Positions 1-13,038 of a stretch of DNA of 64,000 bases are shown here, piece after piece. This stretch comes from Coniferiporia sulphurascens (Eukaryota > Basidiomycota > Agaricomycetes > Hymenochaetales > Hymenochaetaceae). Positions within the stretch are counted from its first letter, which is position 1. Every line of letters starts with the position of its first letter. Below the pieces are notes generated by a model. The model made no database searches. It was not told the DNA's origin and worked only from the letters and a program-made list of their open reading frames with translations. The position numbers were made by a program, and so were the translations under genes. Where the stretch lies: assembly GCA_002794785.1 (NCBI GenBank), contig NBBA01000015.1, positions 991,043 through 1,055,042 on the forward strand, written 5' to 3'.

Positions 1-629
1 TCACCTCTCGCCTTCCCATATCGTGCCGCATTTCAACTCATCACACGGCACCCAAGTCTTCCCGGGACACTCGACACACTCGATGGCGTTCGCGCATCTC
101 AAGGAAGAGTTCCCAGCTACTATCGACTTCGATGGGCTTGTCAAGGATCTCAAGCAAGGATTTGAGGGAGCGTGGGCAGGCTTACAGGTATCTTCGCATG
201 AGCTGAAGGTTGGGTACCCTGTGTTCAACCGCCGTGGAGACCTCCTTCTCGAGCTCGATGTGCGCTCTCTCTCTGAGAACGGTGCGGTCCTAAATGGCGG
301 TCACATCAACGGAGTGAACGGACATGCAACAAGTGAACACTGGTTTCGTTCGGGTGAGTAATTTATTCATGTCGTTTTCTTCCCTATATGGAACTATTCT
401 AACAAAATGGTTTTCATCAGCCGTTCGGAAGGCTGGCGATGCGGTCCAGTCAGTGGTCTCAACGCCGCTCGTGCAATCAACTTCTTTCTCTCGCGTGTCT
501 AGCACTTCGAGCACATCGGAAGTCAGCGTGGTCTCCACTGAACATACTATCACAAAGGAAAGCAGTGTCGAAGTCCATGATGAGGTCGGCATTTACTCCG
601 AAATCGACGGCGTGGAAGAGGAGCTGTAA
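1..629 (+). CDS. Unknown protein, C-terminal part (cut by window edge)
   Basis: The reading frame is open from the left edge, so the start lies outside the window. Two exons are proposed, 2-353 and 421-629, with a GTGAGT donor at 354 and an ATCAG acceptor ending at 420. Joining them keeps the frame and ends at a TAA. The visible C-terminus is about 187 residues: an ordinary globular-looking part (motifs such as GYPVFNRRGDLLLELDV), then a Ser/Thr/Val-rich tail and an acidic end (EEEL). I do not recognise a family. The codon use and the clean intron argue that it is real. The next gene lies about 950 bp downstream on the same strand. Confidence 0.6.
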
Positions 630-1583
630 TTCGTGGTACTCAAGGTTCCTTTGCCGCCCTTGCGCCGGCTCCTGCTAGTAGGAATATTAGTTCCACATCC
701 GGTTAAAATTTGACTTAGCTTAATTCCGACGTTTTTTTTTCCGATTCATTCCCCTTGCGACGACCCCATATCTTTGTTACCCGAAAAACTCCCGCAGATA
801 CAGTAAAACCCCATATATTCGATTTCGTTCTTTCTCTATGCGTGAGCATCTCGAACATTAGCATTCTCCTCGCATATTTGATATTAGTAATTTCTTGTTC
901 ACAATGCGGTTTTTAATGCATTTCGACTCATTCTGTCAATAACGTCGTGTGAATTCAACTATCCATGGCTCAGGCGAATTGGTTTAGGGCCGGAAGAAAG
1001 ATTAAGCTCCTAGTCCGCTTCTCGGGAGTCGACACTGTACCATACCAGGCACCGACTCCTATGGAACCTTGGTCCCCCAAAGCCTGGATCATGGTCGAGA
1101 GCCGTCGATCGATTACTGGAACTCATCCCCTGGATCCGAGACCACCAGAGGACGGCCAATAGCTCGCGAGCAAGCTATCCACCGCAGCTTAGCACGTGAT
1201 CCAAGAACATTTCCTGTCGATCCTTCCAGAGTCAATCATTGTCTCGGATCCTTTTTCACCTTCTTCTTTTGGGAATTTCCGACTCCGCCCAGCCTCAATC
1301 TCTGCCGTAGCCGTTACAACGGATGTCTCACTTTGTCCTGACTGTCCCGTCCCGACAGGCTCTGCCCGCAATGAAAGACATCGAAAATTATACACCGATT
1401 CCCGCCACTCTTAGCACATTTTATCACAGCACCTGCCAGCCCTTCTCCGCCCTTCAGACATTTAAAAACTACTATCTCTTCGCGGAGTAACCGTTTTCAC
1501 TCGCCAGCCACGACAGCGACGCCCATCCAGAGATAAAAATTGCACCCACAAGAGTAACAGATACGGCACTACACAACTCTGCA
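630..1583. other. Intergenic region with putative upstream region of the RhoGAP gene
   Basis: About 950 bp without a supportable gene. It would hold the 3' end of the first gene and the promoter of the RhoGAP gene. A TTTAAAAA stretch near 1461-1470 could act as a TATA-like element about 115 bp before the start codon. Short frames overlap here on both strands and show no family resemblance. Confidence 0.4.
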
Positions 1584-4348
1584 ATGGACGGGCGAACGGG
1601 ACGGTCCAGCGGTACAGCTACCTCTGTCCACCGTTTGCCCCGCGTATCTGCAGCCCTGCAGAACGCTGCACCCCCGCCATCCCCGAGCTCACACACACCT
1701 CGGTCAAATGAGATGGCACGCCAATCGGGGGTAAAGTACGATAATCACCAGCAAAGCTCGGTCACTGCCAACATCCTCGAATGGGAAGAAGACAACAACC
1801 GACAAAGGTCCATGCAGTCGGACGCGTTGTCCGCAAGAGGTGAGCAACAGCATTAAGCGAATATGCGGTCTCACTAGTACCTGTCTGCTCAGTATTTGCT
1901 AACGAAGCATCAGACTCGCGGTATCCCGACTTTCCCCCTCCACTTTCACGCACCCAGCCGCAAGCGATCCCGCAGCAGTCGAAACATAGTAATTATCCGC
2001 CTGCACGGGCGTCTCGCCATTCCAAGCATCGGAACTCCCTTTCAGCACCCCTCCCAGGGGGGCCCTTACAGAATGGAAGTGTTAATACGGCACCGGATAT
2101 TACTGCGCCGCAACCCACATCCTTTTCCGATGCGCATCTGCCAACAGCAAGCAGCTTTCCACTTCCCGCCGCGCTGCAGCGGCTCAAGGAGGCCGACCTG
2201 GAGACATTCAAACTCGCCCGTGCTTGCGGAATGACGCCTGACCCAATTCGAATCTCGCGCCCTCCGAAATCCTTCGTTGGTGACGAGCAAGAGCCAGCAG
2301 AACGACGAGGTCTCACGAATAGGGATAGCTACGATAATCACGGTGTAAATAGGCGGTGAGTGGTATCAGCGGATTTATTCAAGTTGTTCTTCCCGTCTGA
2401 TAGTTTCGACCGTGTTCAGGGCAACGCTTCCCCGGGCCTACGAGAGAACGAAGGGAAAGGAGAAGGATACTCGAACGCACTACCAGCAGTGCAACCGAAC
2501 ACCAGTTACGAGCGGCTCTCCTATCTCCAATTCGCAGACGACGCCGGTACTCTCCATATTGGACTCGAAGCATAACTCGCCAGACCTCAGCAGGTCGCCG
2601 CCACCATTTTCTCCCGTGCATAATCCCGCTGCGCAACTTGCACGCATTGCAGCTCTAATTAGACGGAATCGCGACGCTTGGAATGTCGTCACTCCTACCT
2701 CCTCCTCTGCAAACTCAGGTTTATCCGGTAGCTTGGCCCCCGCGGCGCTGATCGACGTCGACAGCTTGCTGCACGAACACGTCATAGATGCTCAGGTGGA
2801 AGTTATGCGCACGGAAGTAAAGCATGAAGACGGACAGGAAGAGGAGAACGAGGGGTGGAGGAAGCCAATGGTGCTGATCGATGTCAATGACCCCGGATAC
2901 CGTAAGTTTGGTTATCCTTGCTGTTTTGGAGTAGACCTGACATCAAGTTGCATTCATAGGTGTATTCGGCCAGCCGCTATCACTCACGCGCATGTACGCA
3001 TCCTGCGTCAGCTCGATGGCTGGCTTTCAGCATGATCTCCCGATCGTTGTGTACGCGTGTGTAGAGGAATTGTACAGAACCGGTGTGTTTCACTATGTTT
3101 GAACTTTGGATACGTTATTTACGGGGTGTGTGCGTAGGTATGACCGTCCCTGGCCTCTTCCGCACTGCACCAGACCGTATCCGACACAGCGAGCTTATTG
3201 ACCTTTTCGACCATGGACCGTCTTTCGGACGTAATCTGACGCTTGCCAAAGAATCCACTGCGGACATATGCGCTCTCCTTCGTAGCTACATCGACCGGCT
3301 ACCACGCGCCATATGGCACGAATCCCTCTTCGACGCGATGTGGACGTTATGCGTGCTTCCCAGCAGGCAACGCGAAAAGAGACTCGTCGAAGAGTCCGAG
3401 CGTGAGGAATATCCAGCCACAGGGCATAGCACCTCAAGGAGAAGAAACACGCGGCCGTCTTCATTGTTTATACCGAAGCAGACGGCTTTCAATACAGACT
3501 CAGATGCCCATAATGATCGTGCACGTTCTGTTTCGCTCAACGTCAATTTTACCTCAGCACAGCTTGCACCAGCTGTGACGCTCCCTGATGGATGGTTGAG
3601 TCAAGAGCGACCGCAGCTCGCGGCCTCGCGTGCGCTTTTTCGGCTGCTCCCCCGCGCGCAGCTCGCGCTACTTGCGTACCTCTGTGCATTCTTCACACAA
3701 TTGCCGCTTTCCCCGCAGAATCAGCTCAATATAGAAGATGTGGCACGCCTTTTTGCGGCGCCGCTCTTCCTCGGTAAACCTCATACAAGAGCGGGCGGCG
3801 TCGGTCCTGTGCCCGCGACGGGCGCCGCATGGTCCGAACGCAAGGAGGAGGCGCGCGCGATGATGATATGGATTCTCCGCCGGTGGGCGTACATTTCAGA
3901 TAGGCTCTTTGATGCTGGCGTCGCCGACGACCTTGATGAGGATAAGCCGGTAGAGGCCGCCGCTGGGGCGCGAGATGAGGTGGAAAGCGCCCCTTCGTCG
4001 GATACAGAAAGCGTTTACTCCCAGCTTTCGGCATACGCGTGGCCAGCGGCAGTAACGCATCCGTGTGATGTATTAATAGACCCGCTTAGTTCTGTTGGCC
4101 CCCCCGATGAGATCAACTCTAACTCCGAGGACTTGCCGCCGTCGCCATCATTGCTTGCGCAGGGCCTGCGTCCAGCTGCTGAAAAAAAGCGGGCATGTAT
4201 AGAACAGAAGGCAACTGAGCCGAGTGCAGAGCCAGCAGTGGACCTCTCGGCTTGGAAAAGCCTCGTTGAGAAGGACATCAACGAATTACGCCGAGCCCTC
4301 GTAGATGTGCGTGCACGGCTTGATAAGCAACCATCGCCGGCAATTTGA
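1584..4348 (+). CDS. RhoGAP-domain protein
   Basis: Predicted GTPase-activating protein for Rho/Rac/Cdc42-type small GTPases, which switches them off and so affects actin and polarity. Exons: 1584-1839, 1914-2355, 2420-2901, 2960-3082, 3138-4348 (2,514 nt, 837 aa), all GT-AG and all in frame. Residues 1-390 are low-complexity, rich in Ser, Pro and Gln. The RhoGAP domain starts near residue 395 (VFGQPLSLTRM) and continues through DLPIVVYACVEELYRTG and GLFRT, whose Arg (about residue 443) is the expected arginine finger. It then runs LLRSYIDRLPRAI and, after an insert of about 90 residues, LLPRAQLALLAYLCAFF plus the NxLNIEDVARLFAAPLF block. The long insert inside the domain is unusual. The last 30 residues look coiled-coil (NELRRALVDVRARL). 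The ATG at 1584 is the first in frame. The specific GTPase cannot be inferred. Confidence 0.88.
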
Positions 4349-4717
4349 CTTGCTTTGTTATACTATCCTGTTGATTTGCATATCATGTATTGGCCATCGC
4401 GCCGCTTTGCGTACTTTGTTGACTGTCTCTGGAAGACTACATTATAATCATATTTTGTAGAACACTAGTTGGGTGAAAATGTTTCATCGACCAGATTGCC
4501 GGACCCGATTAAGCATCCGTTTGAACCGTTTTATAGAAGCAAAAATGTGTGCAAGCTCGTTGCTCGTCCCGGACGAAATATTTCCTATGGCGCCACAGCA
4601 TCATAAACCCCAACACACTTATAGCGGAAACGATTAGGATCTGAATATGACCTCCTGATCTGTATTAATCAGAGATGACCCACCTAGAAGTCTAGTATAT
4701 ACACAAGTGCACAATTG
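4349..4717. other. Convergent intergenic region
   Basis: 369 bp between the 3' ends of the RhoGAP gene (+) and the permease gene (-). AT-rich with no gene. It probably holds both polyadenylation regions, but I see no clear signal to place. Confidence 0.4.
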
Positions 4718-7208
4718 TTATGCGAACGTGTCCCATGCCCTCCATAGCACACCCCAGCGACCCTTTCGACTCTCTGCGTGTGCTGCATCTTCCTCAGCAT
4801 CTTGCATTTCCTCGGCGTATTCATCAGTATATAGATCTATCGCCGTGGTATCAGGCATATCTGCGAAAGTCTGCGGGGTGTTCCGGGGGTTCGCGTCCGG
4901 GCCTAATACCGGGAACAACGAAGTAGCGGAGGCAATGGTTGAAGCTGCAGCATCAGAGGAGGGTGGTTGCCGAAGAAGTAATTTTCTCGGACGCCACCGG
5001 ACGAAAAACCACGTGAGCGTCATTATCACCATGACAGGCACCTCGAGGTAGAAAGAGACGAAGTCGACGGGCGAGAAGATTGGATACAAGGATGACCAAC
5101 CCTGAACTACGGAGCCTCTTCAGTCGCGACTTTACTAATCGATGGGGTATCAACGTACAAAGAATAAGCGCTGAGACGGTAATAATCTGTAAGAGTCAAG
5201 GAAATATGTGACTGAGTGTTCCATGTTAACGGAAACTTTACGAGATGAAGACCCACAACAAATAGTGGACCCCAGGACCATGTCCAACCCGCGCGGAACT
5301 TCATCTCACTGAGTGGCCTGCCTTGTGCTCTCCATGCCTTGCGGAAACGCCAGCTCGCTAGGCCAATTGAAAGCCATGCGATCTGTCGGCGTCCGTTCAA
5401 AACGATTTAGTTTATTAACTCTAATTGAGAGTAGGAGATTAAGCGGATCCATGTAGACACACCTGATTTGACACACCGACAATGTTCTGTAGCCATCCCC
5501 ATAGGACGCCACTACCGACAAACGAACTAGCAAAACACAACGCACTGACACTTGCGGTGCCTAGCAACGCACGACGCGGCACGCCGCTTGACGTTGTCCT
5601 CGCAAAATAGGTCGGGGCAAGCGGCGGGGAGGAAGTAGAAAGGGAGTAAAGTATGCCTAAAGGAGAAGGAGGCGGAACAATTTGTCAGGCAGGTCTGCGG
5701 CCGAGGAACAGCAGTGGAAAAGTGGGGGGACGAACGTGTACCGGCGAAAAGGGCATGATTTCCCGCGGAAAGGACGGAGGACAGGATGACCGTATTCATG
5801 AATGATGCAGCGACATCTATGATCGGGAAAGTTCCGTCGACTAATTAAAATTTATTTATGGCGGGATAGAGATTATTACTTACTCGATCCAGCTTCGTAA
5901 AACACTATTGTGAAGGGTGAAGTTGTTGTAGAACGGTTTGAGAGGTTTGGGTAATTGTAAGGGACTGGTGTATGGGAAAACGTCAATTACCATCTATCCA
6001 TCAGTCCTAAAACAAAGTCAAAAGAGCTCAAGAACGCACCATTTAAGCCGATAATAAATATTGATAAAATATAGAAAAGAAGGATTCTATAAAGTCTCGT
6101 TAGATGTGTATTTAACCGGGTGATGAAACAAATGACGGCGAGGTACAAAGAAACTTTGTACGTTATGCACTAACCTCCAGAAGACAGCGCGGACGATACG
6201 TGGCATATTTTTGGTAGGATTGCGCGTTTCTCCCGCGGTGATGCCGAGACTCTCCGTTCCACCATCTACAACGGGGGGTTATCGGGAGGGGCAGATCACA
6301 GATGCGAACAAACGTACAGGCAAAGCTGGCTGTTACAAATACACGAGAGAATCCGTTGAAACCATTGACAAACGGCGCGCCTGGAATCCTCCAATTGGCA
6401 AAGCCAATAGTAGAGTGCTCGCGATTCACACCAGCATTTACGAGAGTGCCAACGATGATAAACGCAACAATAGTGACCACCTTAAGCGAGGATAGCAAGT
6501 ATTCTGATTCGAGAATTGAGTTGTGGGAACGATCAGAAAGGCAATTCTTTAATACGGGATAGACGTCGGAATTTTAGGACGCACCCATCTCTCCATACGA
6601 ATGAACGCTAGCTGCGTTGACACCGAGAAGGAATACCAAGAAAACGAAGGATATCACCCATGGGTGCCAGTCTGTCCAAAACTGGAGTACAAGCTGCGCA
6701 GCAGTTAGGTCCGAGGCGACAGAAACCGCGTCATTAAACCAGTAGTTCCATGAAAGAGCAAAGGCGTATGACGGCGAAAAGAAGCGTGCGGCATATACGG
6801 TGAACGAGCCTATGCGCGCATTTTTCGTCAGTTCTCCGAAAAAACATACGAAGAAAAAACTGCACCTGCGACGGGGTATTGCGTTCCCATTTCACCAAGG
6901 AGGAGTAGAGTTACATAGACAACAAACCCGACGAGGCCGTAGCAAATGAGCACACTCGCAGGCCCACCTTGAGCGAGGGAACGACCTGTTCCAAGGAACA
7001 ACCCTGTCCCTATTGTGCCGCCTATCGCGATCATCTGCACTTGACGCGCCGTCAGGTCACGATGTAAGCGCCCGTGTCCCATCCGCTGAGCTGCGCGGCG
7101 CTCATCACTGTCGTTTCGACCGCTCGCCGCAGGCTGTTCGCCATCGCCACAACGCTCGCTAGCTCCGTACGAGCCCAACAGAGGCTGTTGTTCAGAAGAA
7201 CCAGCCAT
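4718..7208 (-). CDS. Amino-acid permease (yeast-type AAT family)
   Basis: Predicted plasma-membrane proton/amino-acid symporter of the APC superfamily, fungal YAT group. Eleven exons on the minus strand: 7208-6866, 6809-6585, 6503-6318, 6265-6175, 6086-6040, 5964-5884, 5816-5736, 5656-5463, 5382-5257, 5186-5159, 5106-4718 (1,791 nt, 596 aa). Joining them restores the family landmarks in order: RQVQMIAIGGTIGTGLFLG in TM1, then GEMGTQYPVAGSFTVYAARF and FALSWNYWF. Next come YGEMEYLLSSLKVV, GGTESLGITAGETRNP, SAGNHALFAGTRILYSL, SSGVPRRA and ALILFQGWSSL. The cytosolic C-terminus is acidic (EEMQDAEEDAA), as in many regulated permeases. One exon is only 28 nt and another 47 nt. The start ATG at 7208 precedes a hydrophilic N-tail of about 60 residues. 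Substrate specificity cannot be read from sequence alone. Confidence 0.92.
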
Positions 7209-7818
7209 CAGGGTGATGGAGATAGGTGGCAAGAGCGAAAGGAGTTGGAGGACGCAGAAGGTAGACCATTCTTCATTCTGGCCGCGAGCAGTCGGTGCTC
7301 GCTCGAGTGCGCAAGAAGGCGTCATCATGATCCGGCGGACCCTAATCGGTTCCTCCCACGGCCTTGATTTCAAACCTTATTTTCGTTAGACTCGTTCTGA
7401 CCCTTGGGCATAATACATAGTGGGGTTTTAAGGACATCTATGTTTATAAGGGAAATACTTAATAAATACAATGAGTGGGAGGTATGTATATATATACTAC
7501 GATACATATGTAAAGTCGGAAAATATTGAAACAAGTAAACTAATGCTACAAAGTGCGGCTAAAGCCGGAGATAAATAAGTTGTTAATACAAACGATAAAA
7601 GAGGGGACGTTTAAGGGAAGAAAGAGTCGAACGAGGGAAAAAAAAGGTGAGTGTCGAAATATGGAAGACAAAAAAGCCAGAGTGTTAGAGCTACAGAGGT
7701 GCTTGTGAATTCCGATTGTGTATGCGGCAAAATAAACATGTTAGGAAAACAGTTGAATGCTTGATGCTTGACGTTGACAATTCCAGCTTCCGGGGGAAAC
7801 GCATAGAAAGAGTTAAAT
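7209..7818. other. Intergenic, AT-rich
   Basis: About 600 bp upstream of the permease start and downstream of the DUF6593-like gene, both on the minus strand. Contains a (TA)n-like stretch near 7484-7500. No gene seen. It presumably includes the permease promoter. Confidence 0.4.
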
Positions 7819-8583
7819 TTACTCCAGACGACGACCGCTCAGGAGAAGCGCGACTGCGACGATGCATGGCTCGAGCAGGCCCCAAGCGAGCGCTTGTTCG
7901 CTCATCTCGATGTTGACAACTTGCCTATTCTTGGTAACGACCACTAGCGGGTTCGAGTTAGGAGATTGTGTAAAGAGCTAGAAATGAGTAAGTGAGTAAA
8001 CCTGTCTCTCTAATTGATATACAGAATTGGCAAATACGCACAAGAAGCGCTTCGCCGTTTGGACACCAGACGAACTTTGCGCCGCGGACCTCCATGCGCC
8101 TTACGGGTCTAGGCAGAAAGAAGGTCTATGGTCAGGTCAAGCTCCCTTACGAATTTAGATTTTGAACACCTACCTCCCAAATCTCGGATCTTGCACCACC
8201 TTAAGCCACTCGCTCACAGGTCCCTTCGTGACCGCGCCGCGCACCTCGACAGCGGGGCGCGCTACCCATTCGATGAGCGCAACGCTGCGGCCCTCAGGGT
8301 CACGGAACGCGGTATAGCCTGAAAGCCGTTCGTCCGTGGTTAGACGCACGAGCTCGCGTGACTGTGGGCCCAAGACGACGGAGTTCAAAATCGTTGGGCT
8401 TGGGTGTGCAAACTGGAAATGTGTTGCTCCTCGTGCCGTTCCGCCGTTGCGGGGTTCCGTAGAGGTCGACGTCGGCAGCGCGCCGTAAACAGAGGTGGGC
8501 TCCGCACCTTGGTCCGGTCCCAACGTGAAAGAGGAGACTCCGTACCAACCACCTTGGACGTATGGGTTGCTGTGGGTTGACAT
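7819..8583 (-). CDS. Small DUF6593-like protein
   Basis: Three exons, 8583-8174, 8108-8042 and 7977-7819 (636 nt, 211 aa). The donors are GTAGGT and GTGCGT, the acceptors CCTAG and TTCTAG, and the frame is kept throughout. The protein has a Gly/Ser/Thr-rich N-terminus. A beta-rich core follows with SGYTAFRDPEGRSVALIEW and MEVRGAKFVWCPNGEALLLF. The end is hydrophobic (LEPCIVAVALLLSGRRLE). The pattern of an aliphatic-rich core, a Trp after an Arg/Lys-Phe step and a short hydrophobic end resembles the DUF6593 pro-beta-barrel-like families expanded in Agaricomycetes. The assignment is by remembered pattern only. No function is known. Confidence 0.7.
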
Positions 8584-11500
8584 AGTAAAAAATAAAGGAT
8601 TTGGATGGATGAAGAGGTTCTAAGGCTACACGGAAGTAAAAGGACTGAAAGAGACGATGCAAAGGAGAGGGGAAAATTGGATATGGAGCAGACCGCATCC
8701 ATGAGCTGGTTTTATACTTCTTAGATTATGATGTGTATTGAAATTATGGAACCGCTTCAAAGCATAGAGGCTGGAATTTGGTCGGGTTCGACGCGGACTC
8801 GACAAAACAGGCTCACCGAGAAGCCCATGTGCCGATCTCGGTTGTAGATAATCGCATGGAACGCGCGTGGTATGGGGTTCGTTGGCTGTACGCATGCGTA
8901 AGCAAAACGTAGCAGAGACCGAGTTGAAAAAGCCGAGAAACGTCTTGATTAGCAACAAGGTCCAGTTAGTTGCGCGTTTGAACGCGTGGACTCGATCTAC
9001 AAGGGGATAGATCTTGCCAGTCAGCTCTACATAGGAATGTGGCGGAAATGGACAATGAAAAATGCGGCGGCGGAGGCTGCGACAAGGTGGAAAAAAGAGA
9101 GGAAAAGGCGATAGCAATGGGAGTGGACAGCATCAGGGCGATTCTTCCGAAAGCATCCGCGAGCCGTCGTTCATTTCTCCAATGTAATTACAAGAGCTCC
9201 CAAAGGAGGATATGCACCGCTCACTCCTACAAAGGGGCTGACACAAAACTCGACATTACTCATGTCTCTGACAGATCCCGAACACTGCAGGTTTTCGCAT
9301 CAGATTACGTAAGGATCGCCACATGAACCAAATGCGCGACACTCACGTCACCACGGCCTCTAGAGTTTGTTGACCCTTCGTCTGGAATCGGGATAGAATT
9401 GGGGATAAATGGACACCTCAGAGAAATAATCAGCCCACAATCATGGACAAACGTTCTGACTGAGATCGCCAGCACCAAGTTCGACACAAAAAGATGACCC
9501 TTGCGGAACGAAACCCCAAGTTTGAAGTGAGGAGTGGCTGGTCTCCCAAAACGTAAAAGTGGTGGTTACCATCGAAGTATCGTATGAGGCAAAGTGATTC
9601 TGCCGTCAGTAGGGCGGCGCGGGACTATACATCCAGCCCTGTGGACTCTTTGCCAATCCTGGTCCCTCAACTGTTGTATTTCTCGGAACGTCGCTTGAAC
9701 GCCATCTGCGCATCATGATGGCGGAGAGCATGGAGTACGGTGCTTAATAGCCCACGTATCGTTGCCGGGGAGAGTCAGCGTAAAACCAGGTGTGACGCGG
9801 AGGTTAGGGAGCTGTGTGCAGTGCCACATCATTGTCGACACTGTGAACTGATAACATCTGTCGGCGACACACGGACCTTCAGTTATCGTCGGGAATGTCT
9901 TGTCGGGAATGTCTTTGAGTCGGAACCTCTGCCATGACAAAGATCATACAGCTTTCTGTTACTCTAGTCATTAATTGGGCTTGAGTCGACGCCTAACTGA
10001 ATCAGATTCAAGCAGACAGAAACGTACAAACATGGCCAAACGGCCCGATTAAGCGAAATGATAGTCGATGAAGGAGAGGGCGACGGGTCAGGGCAATTGG
10101 AACTGTCAGTTGCTAGATGATGCTGAGTTGGAAGTGAAATGCTTAAACACACCCATGAGAAATATATGGAATTGAAACTCACTGTCAAAGATCAAAATCC
10201 ACTGTTCGGTGTAGAGCACTGGCTCTGCTCTCAACTTAATTTACGGACACCAGTCGACGATTTTTCTCAATGGGACTCAGTGTATCTGAGTAAGTCCGCC
10301 TTGGCCATCCTCCGCTAGCAAACGTCACCTTTCGGCAGGAGGAACATGATTTGTAGTCCGTCCCCTGACCGATTTTGCGCTAAACGTGGATGACAAACGG
10401 GACTAAAGTCTGAGGGTGAACACAGCCAGGCCGCCTGTGGGCGTGCCGCTCGGGCGTCTCTGGTCGAAGAGCAACGGGTGGACTGAGTATCCTGCGCATC
10501 TGATGCCGGTTGGGGGGGCAGAGACACGGACGGACATATGAGCTAGAATTTGACCCTTAGATTGAGCGTCTAGTCCTTGGCCACGCGACACAGGTATCGA
10601 GATTCGAAAGCGCCCAAGAGATATTCCGAGAAGACCGCACAGGGTGAGTTAAGATTTTAGGATCGGAAATAATATTTATTGCCATTCTAAGACTCGCCCG
10701 ATAACCACGTATCCTACTCTGGTGGTTCCAGACAGATCAATCGCAGCGCCCCAACAAGAACGAAAAGGCCGAAATCATGTCGTACGCCGTGTACCGGATG
10801 TGTCTTGAGCACGTAGTAATCCGGACTGATGGCAAGCATTCTGACACAGCGGGAGATGCTTGTTTAGGGCGCCACGGATCAGTGCCTGGGAACAACCGCG
10901 ATCAACACCGATGACTCTTACTCATCCGAGTCGGGAACAGCGTCCAGTGAAAGTTTGAGAAGGTGTTGCGTTTCAGTCAGTCGGCAAGTTAATAAGTCCT
11001 CGTAGCTTTGGACAATTCCAGGAGGGAGCTAGTTAGATGTTGCCGACCAGATTTAAGTTTGAAATATTGCTTGAACGTGTTTCGGTCGCGTTGATACGTG
11101 TCTATGAGGTGAGCCAATGGTCTCTGTAAAGTTTTTTTCGCAGGAAATGTTCCACTACAGGCCTAGATAGAGCTATTACAATCGCAGAACGAGTTGCTTG
11201 AAATAGTGAAGCCCGTAAAACTAGAGAGCAACTTGGTCGGGAAGTTTACTCAGGCCGTTAATTTGGCCGAAACACCCCCCAATTGAGCATTATGACTTAG
11301 TAACGGTCAAATAATTTACAGCCTGAGAGCGTTTCCTGTTGAACCACTAGAGAGGAATACACAAAAGCTTACTACTTCGACCGTCAATACAAAAAATAGA
11401 ATTGATACTACACATATGTATTCGGTGTCATGGCGACGGGAAGCCCGACTCCATTTGATACAGCCCTAGAGGGATGGCACCAACTTCTGTCGTTGCGATA

Positions 11501-11855
11501 TACAGACAACAAAGAAATGTGGCTGACAGTGAGAATTGTAGTAGGAATGGAACAGAATCCTCAAACACGAGTCCAAACGACAAAAATGTTTCAGTTGTTG
11601 AAGCCGACAGTGAATCTAGATCGGTAGACAACCATTTCGCGGTAAATGTGGAAGAAACGCGGGTAAATTTATCGGGGAAAGCAGCGACCAAAGGCACATG
11701 TGACTTCGAATAACAACGGAGCGGCAGCAAACCCCCGTAACTGACCGAGTAGCAAGAGATAACTAAGATATGTCCAGACGATAATTCGAAGCGATAACAG
11801 TGTCGGCTTAATCCTTGTAGATACTAAAACGGCAAATAGGACTCTTGGTCGATGT
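8584..11855. other. Long gene-free stretch
   Basis: About 3.3 kb with no supportable gene. The first few hundred bases should contain the promoter of the DUF6593-like gene. Several short frames occur on both strands, the longest about 163 codons at 8626-9117 on the minus strand. None shows family motifs, conserved introns or biased composition, and many overlap each other. No tRNA, rRNA or repeat structure was noticed. It could be decayed sequence or hold a lineage-specific gene with very short exons. Confidence 0.4.
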
Positions 11856-13038
11856 TCAAACGATAATTGCGCCAGATAGATCAGAAAACCAGGCATACTG
11901 GTCCTTTGGTGAAGCCCATTCGGGACCATGGCCTGTACAGCACATGCATATTAAATGGTAGACATTCCAGAACAAAAACGATAGATACATACCTCCGAAG
12001 AAGGTCTGGAAGTGCATTCCTTGTACGAAAGCGTCGTCCCACGTCCTGATTGTCAATCCGGAGGCAAGGATGACAGTTGCTCCATTCATTCTCAGTTCGA
12101 CCTCACCTACCAATAATGGTTTCTTCGATCAGCGATACTAAGAGCTGAATATCAAGAAAAATGAATCACCGTTCGCACTACCAATATCGTTTAACTTGAT
12201 ACGTTCAGTTATCGTCGTCCAGGTACCTTTTTGGAACGCGAAGGAACCCCGACCAACTGAGAATCCAAAATCAGGATTTTGGATAGATTTTGGCGGGATT
12301 TCAAGGAGGCGCAAGGCATTTTCATCAGTGGTGGGCAAGTAGGCGTATAATTCACCATCACCCTTCGATCTAAAAATGTATTCTTCAGATGCCATGAAGA
12401 AAGAAACCAAAAGGAGCGCACCTCCACATGAGACGCAAATTGAAGCAAAGGTCACGACCCTCTTTCTGACCACCTGTACACTGGTGCGCACTAGGGCCAA
12501 CTCCTCCGACTGCAGGCTTAGCTAAGAAATATCGTAGTTAGACAAAGAATGCTTCCGACTTACAGGCTCCTGGAAGCTTTCCGCCTTTCACCCACTCCCA
12601 ATCTTCTTCGAATAGAACTGAATACCCAAAGAGCACCTCCTTTGCGCCCTTTAGGCTTTCCTCAAAAAAATCCGGACCGGAGAGATATAGCCCGAATCCA
12701 CCTGGGATTCTTCCTTTGGGGTTTATGCTTCCTTTGGGATAAAAAGCCCTCCAAGCCATCTGAGAATGCGAAGAGTTCGGTGCCAGGACGACGTCTGGCC
12801 TTGAATGAACGCCATGCACACGAAGCACCCGTTCAGCTAGTTCGACACGCTTGACAAAAGGAAGATCCACTGTAGATGAGGTCGTCCATGCGGAGGAGAA
12901 GTTATAGGCCTCTGGGAAAAGCCAGCTGTCCATAGTGTAAGAGCCAATAGAGGCTGGCGGGATATGCAGAGGTGGTTGGTGCGGCGGGGGACTGAAAGTA
13001 AAAGGGAGAAATCGAAGCAGAACTGACAGAAATCGCAT
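11856..13038 (-). CDS. Secreted PL14-like polysaccharide lyase
   Basis: Predicted secreted lyase cutting uronic-acid polysaccharides such as glucuronan or alginate by beta-elimination. Five exons: 13038-12564, 12521-12422, 12369-12170, 12106-11993, 11932-11856 (966 nt, 321 aa), all GT-AG and in frame. A hydrophobic N-terminus (MRFLSVLLRFLPFTF) is a likely signal peptide. The central block reads FGYSVLFEEDWEWVKGGKLPG, then CFNLRLMWRSKGDGELYAYLP, then GRGSFAFQKGTWTTITERIKLN. The C-terminal part has EVELRMNGATVI and GMHFQTFFGGHGPEWASPKD. The GGKLPG block, the GELYAY strand and the C-terminal TFFGGH...WASPKD block are the basis for the PL14 call. Such genes occur widely in basidiomycetes and fit a plant- or algal-polymer-degrading lifestyle together with the AA9 gene at 30-31 kb. 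Confidence 0.85.

Noticed and set aside
8626..9117. 163-codon minus-strand frame as a gene
   Set aside because: No family motif, overlaps the promoter of the DUF6593-like gene, random-looking composition and no splice context.
8584..11855. tRNA or rRNA genes in the long gene-free stretch
   Set aside because: Looked for GGTTCGA-type T-loops with matching arms and for rRNA-like blocks; none was found.
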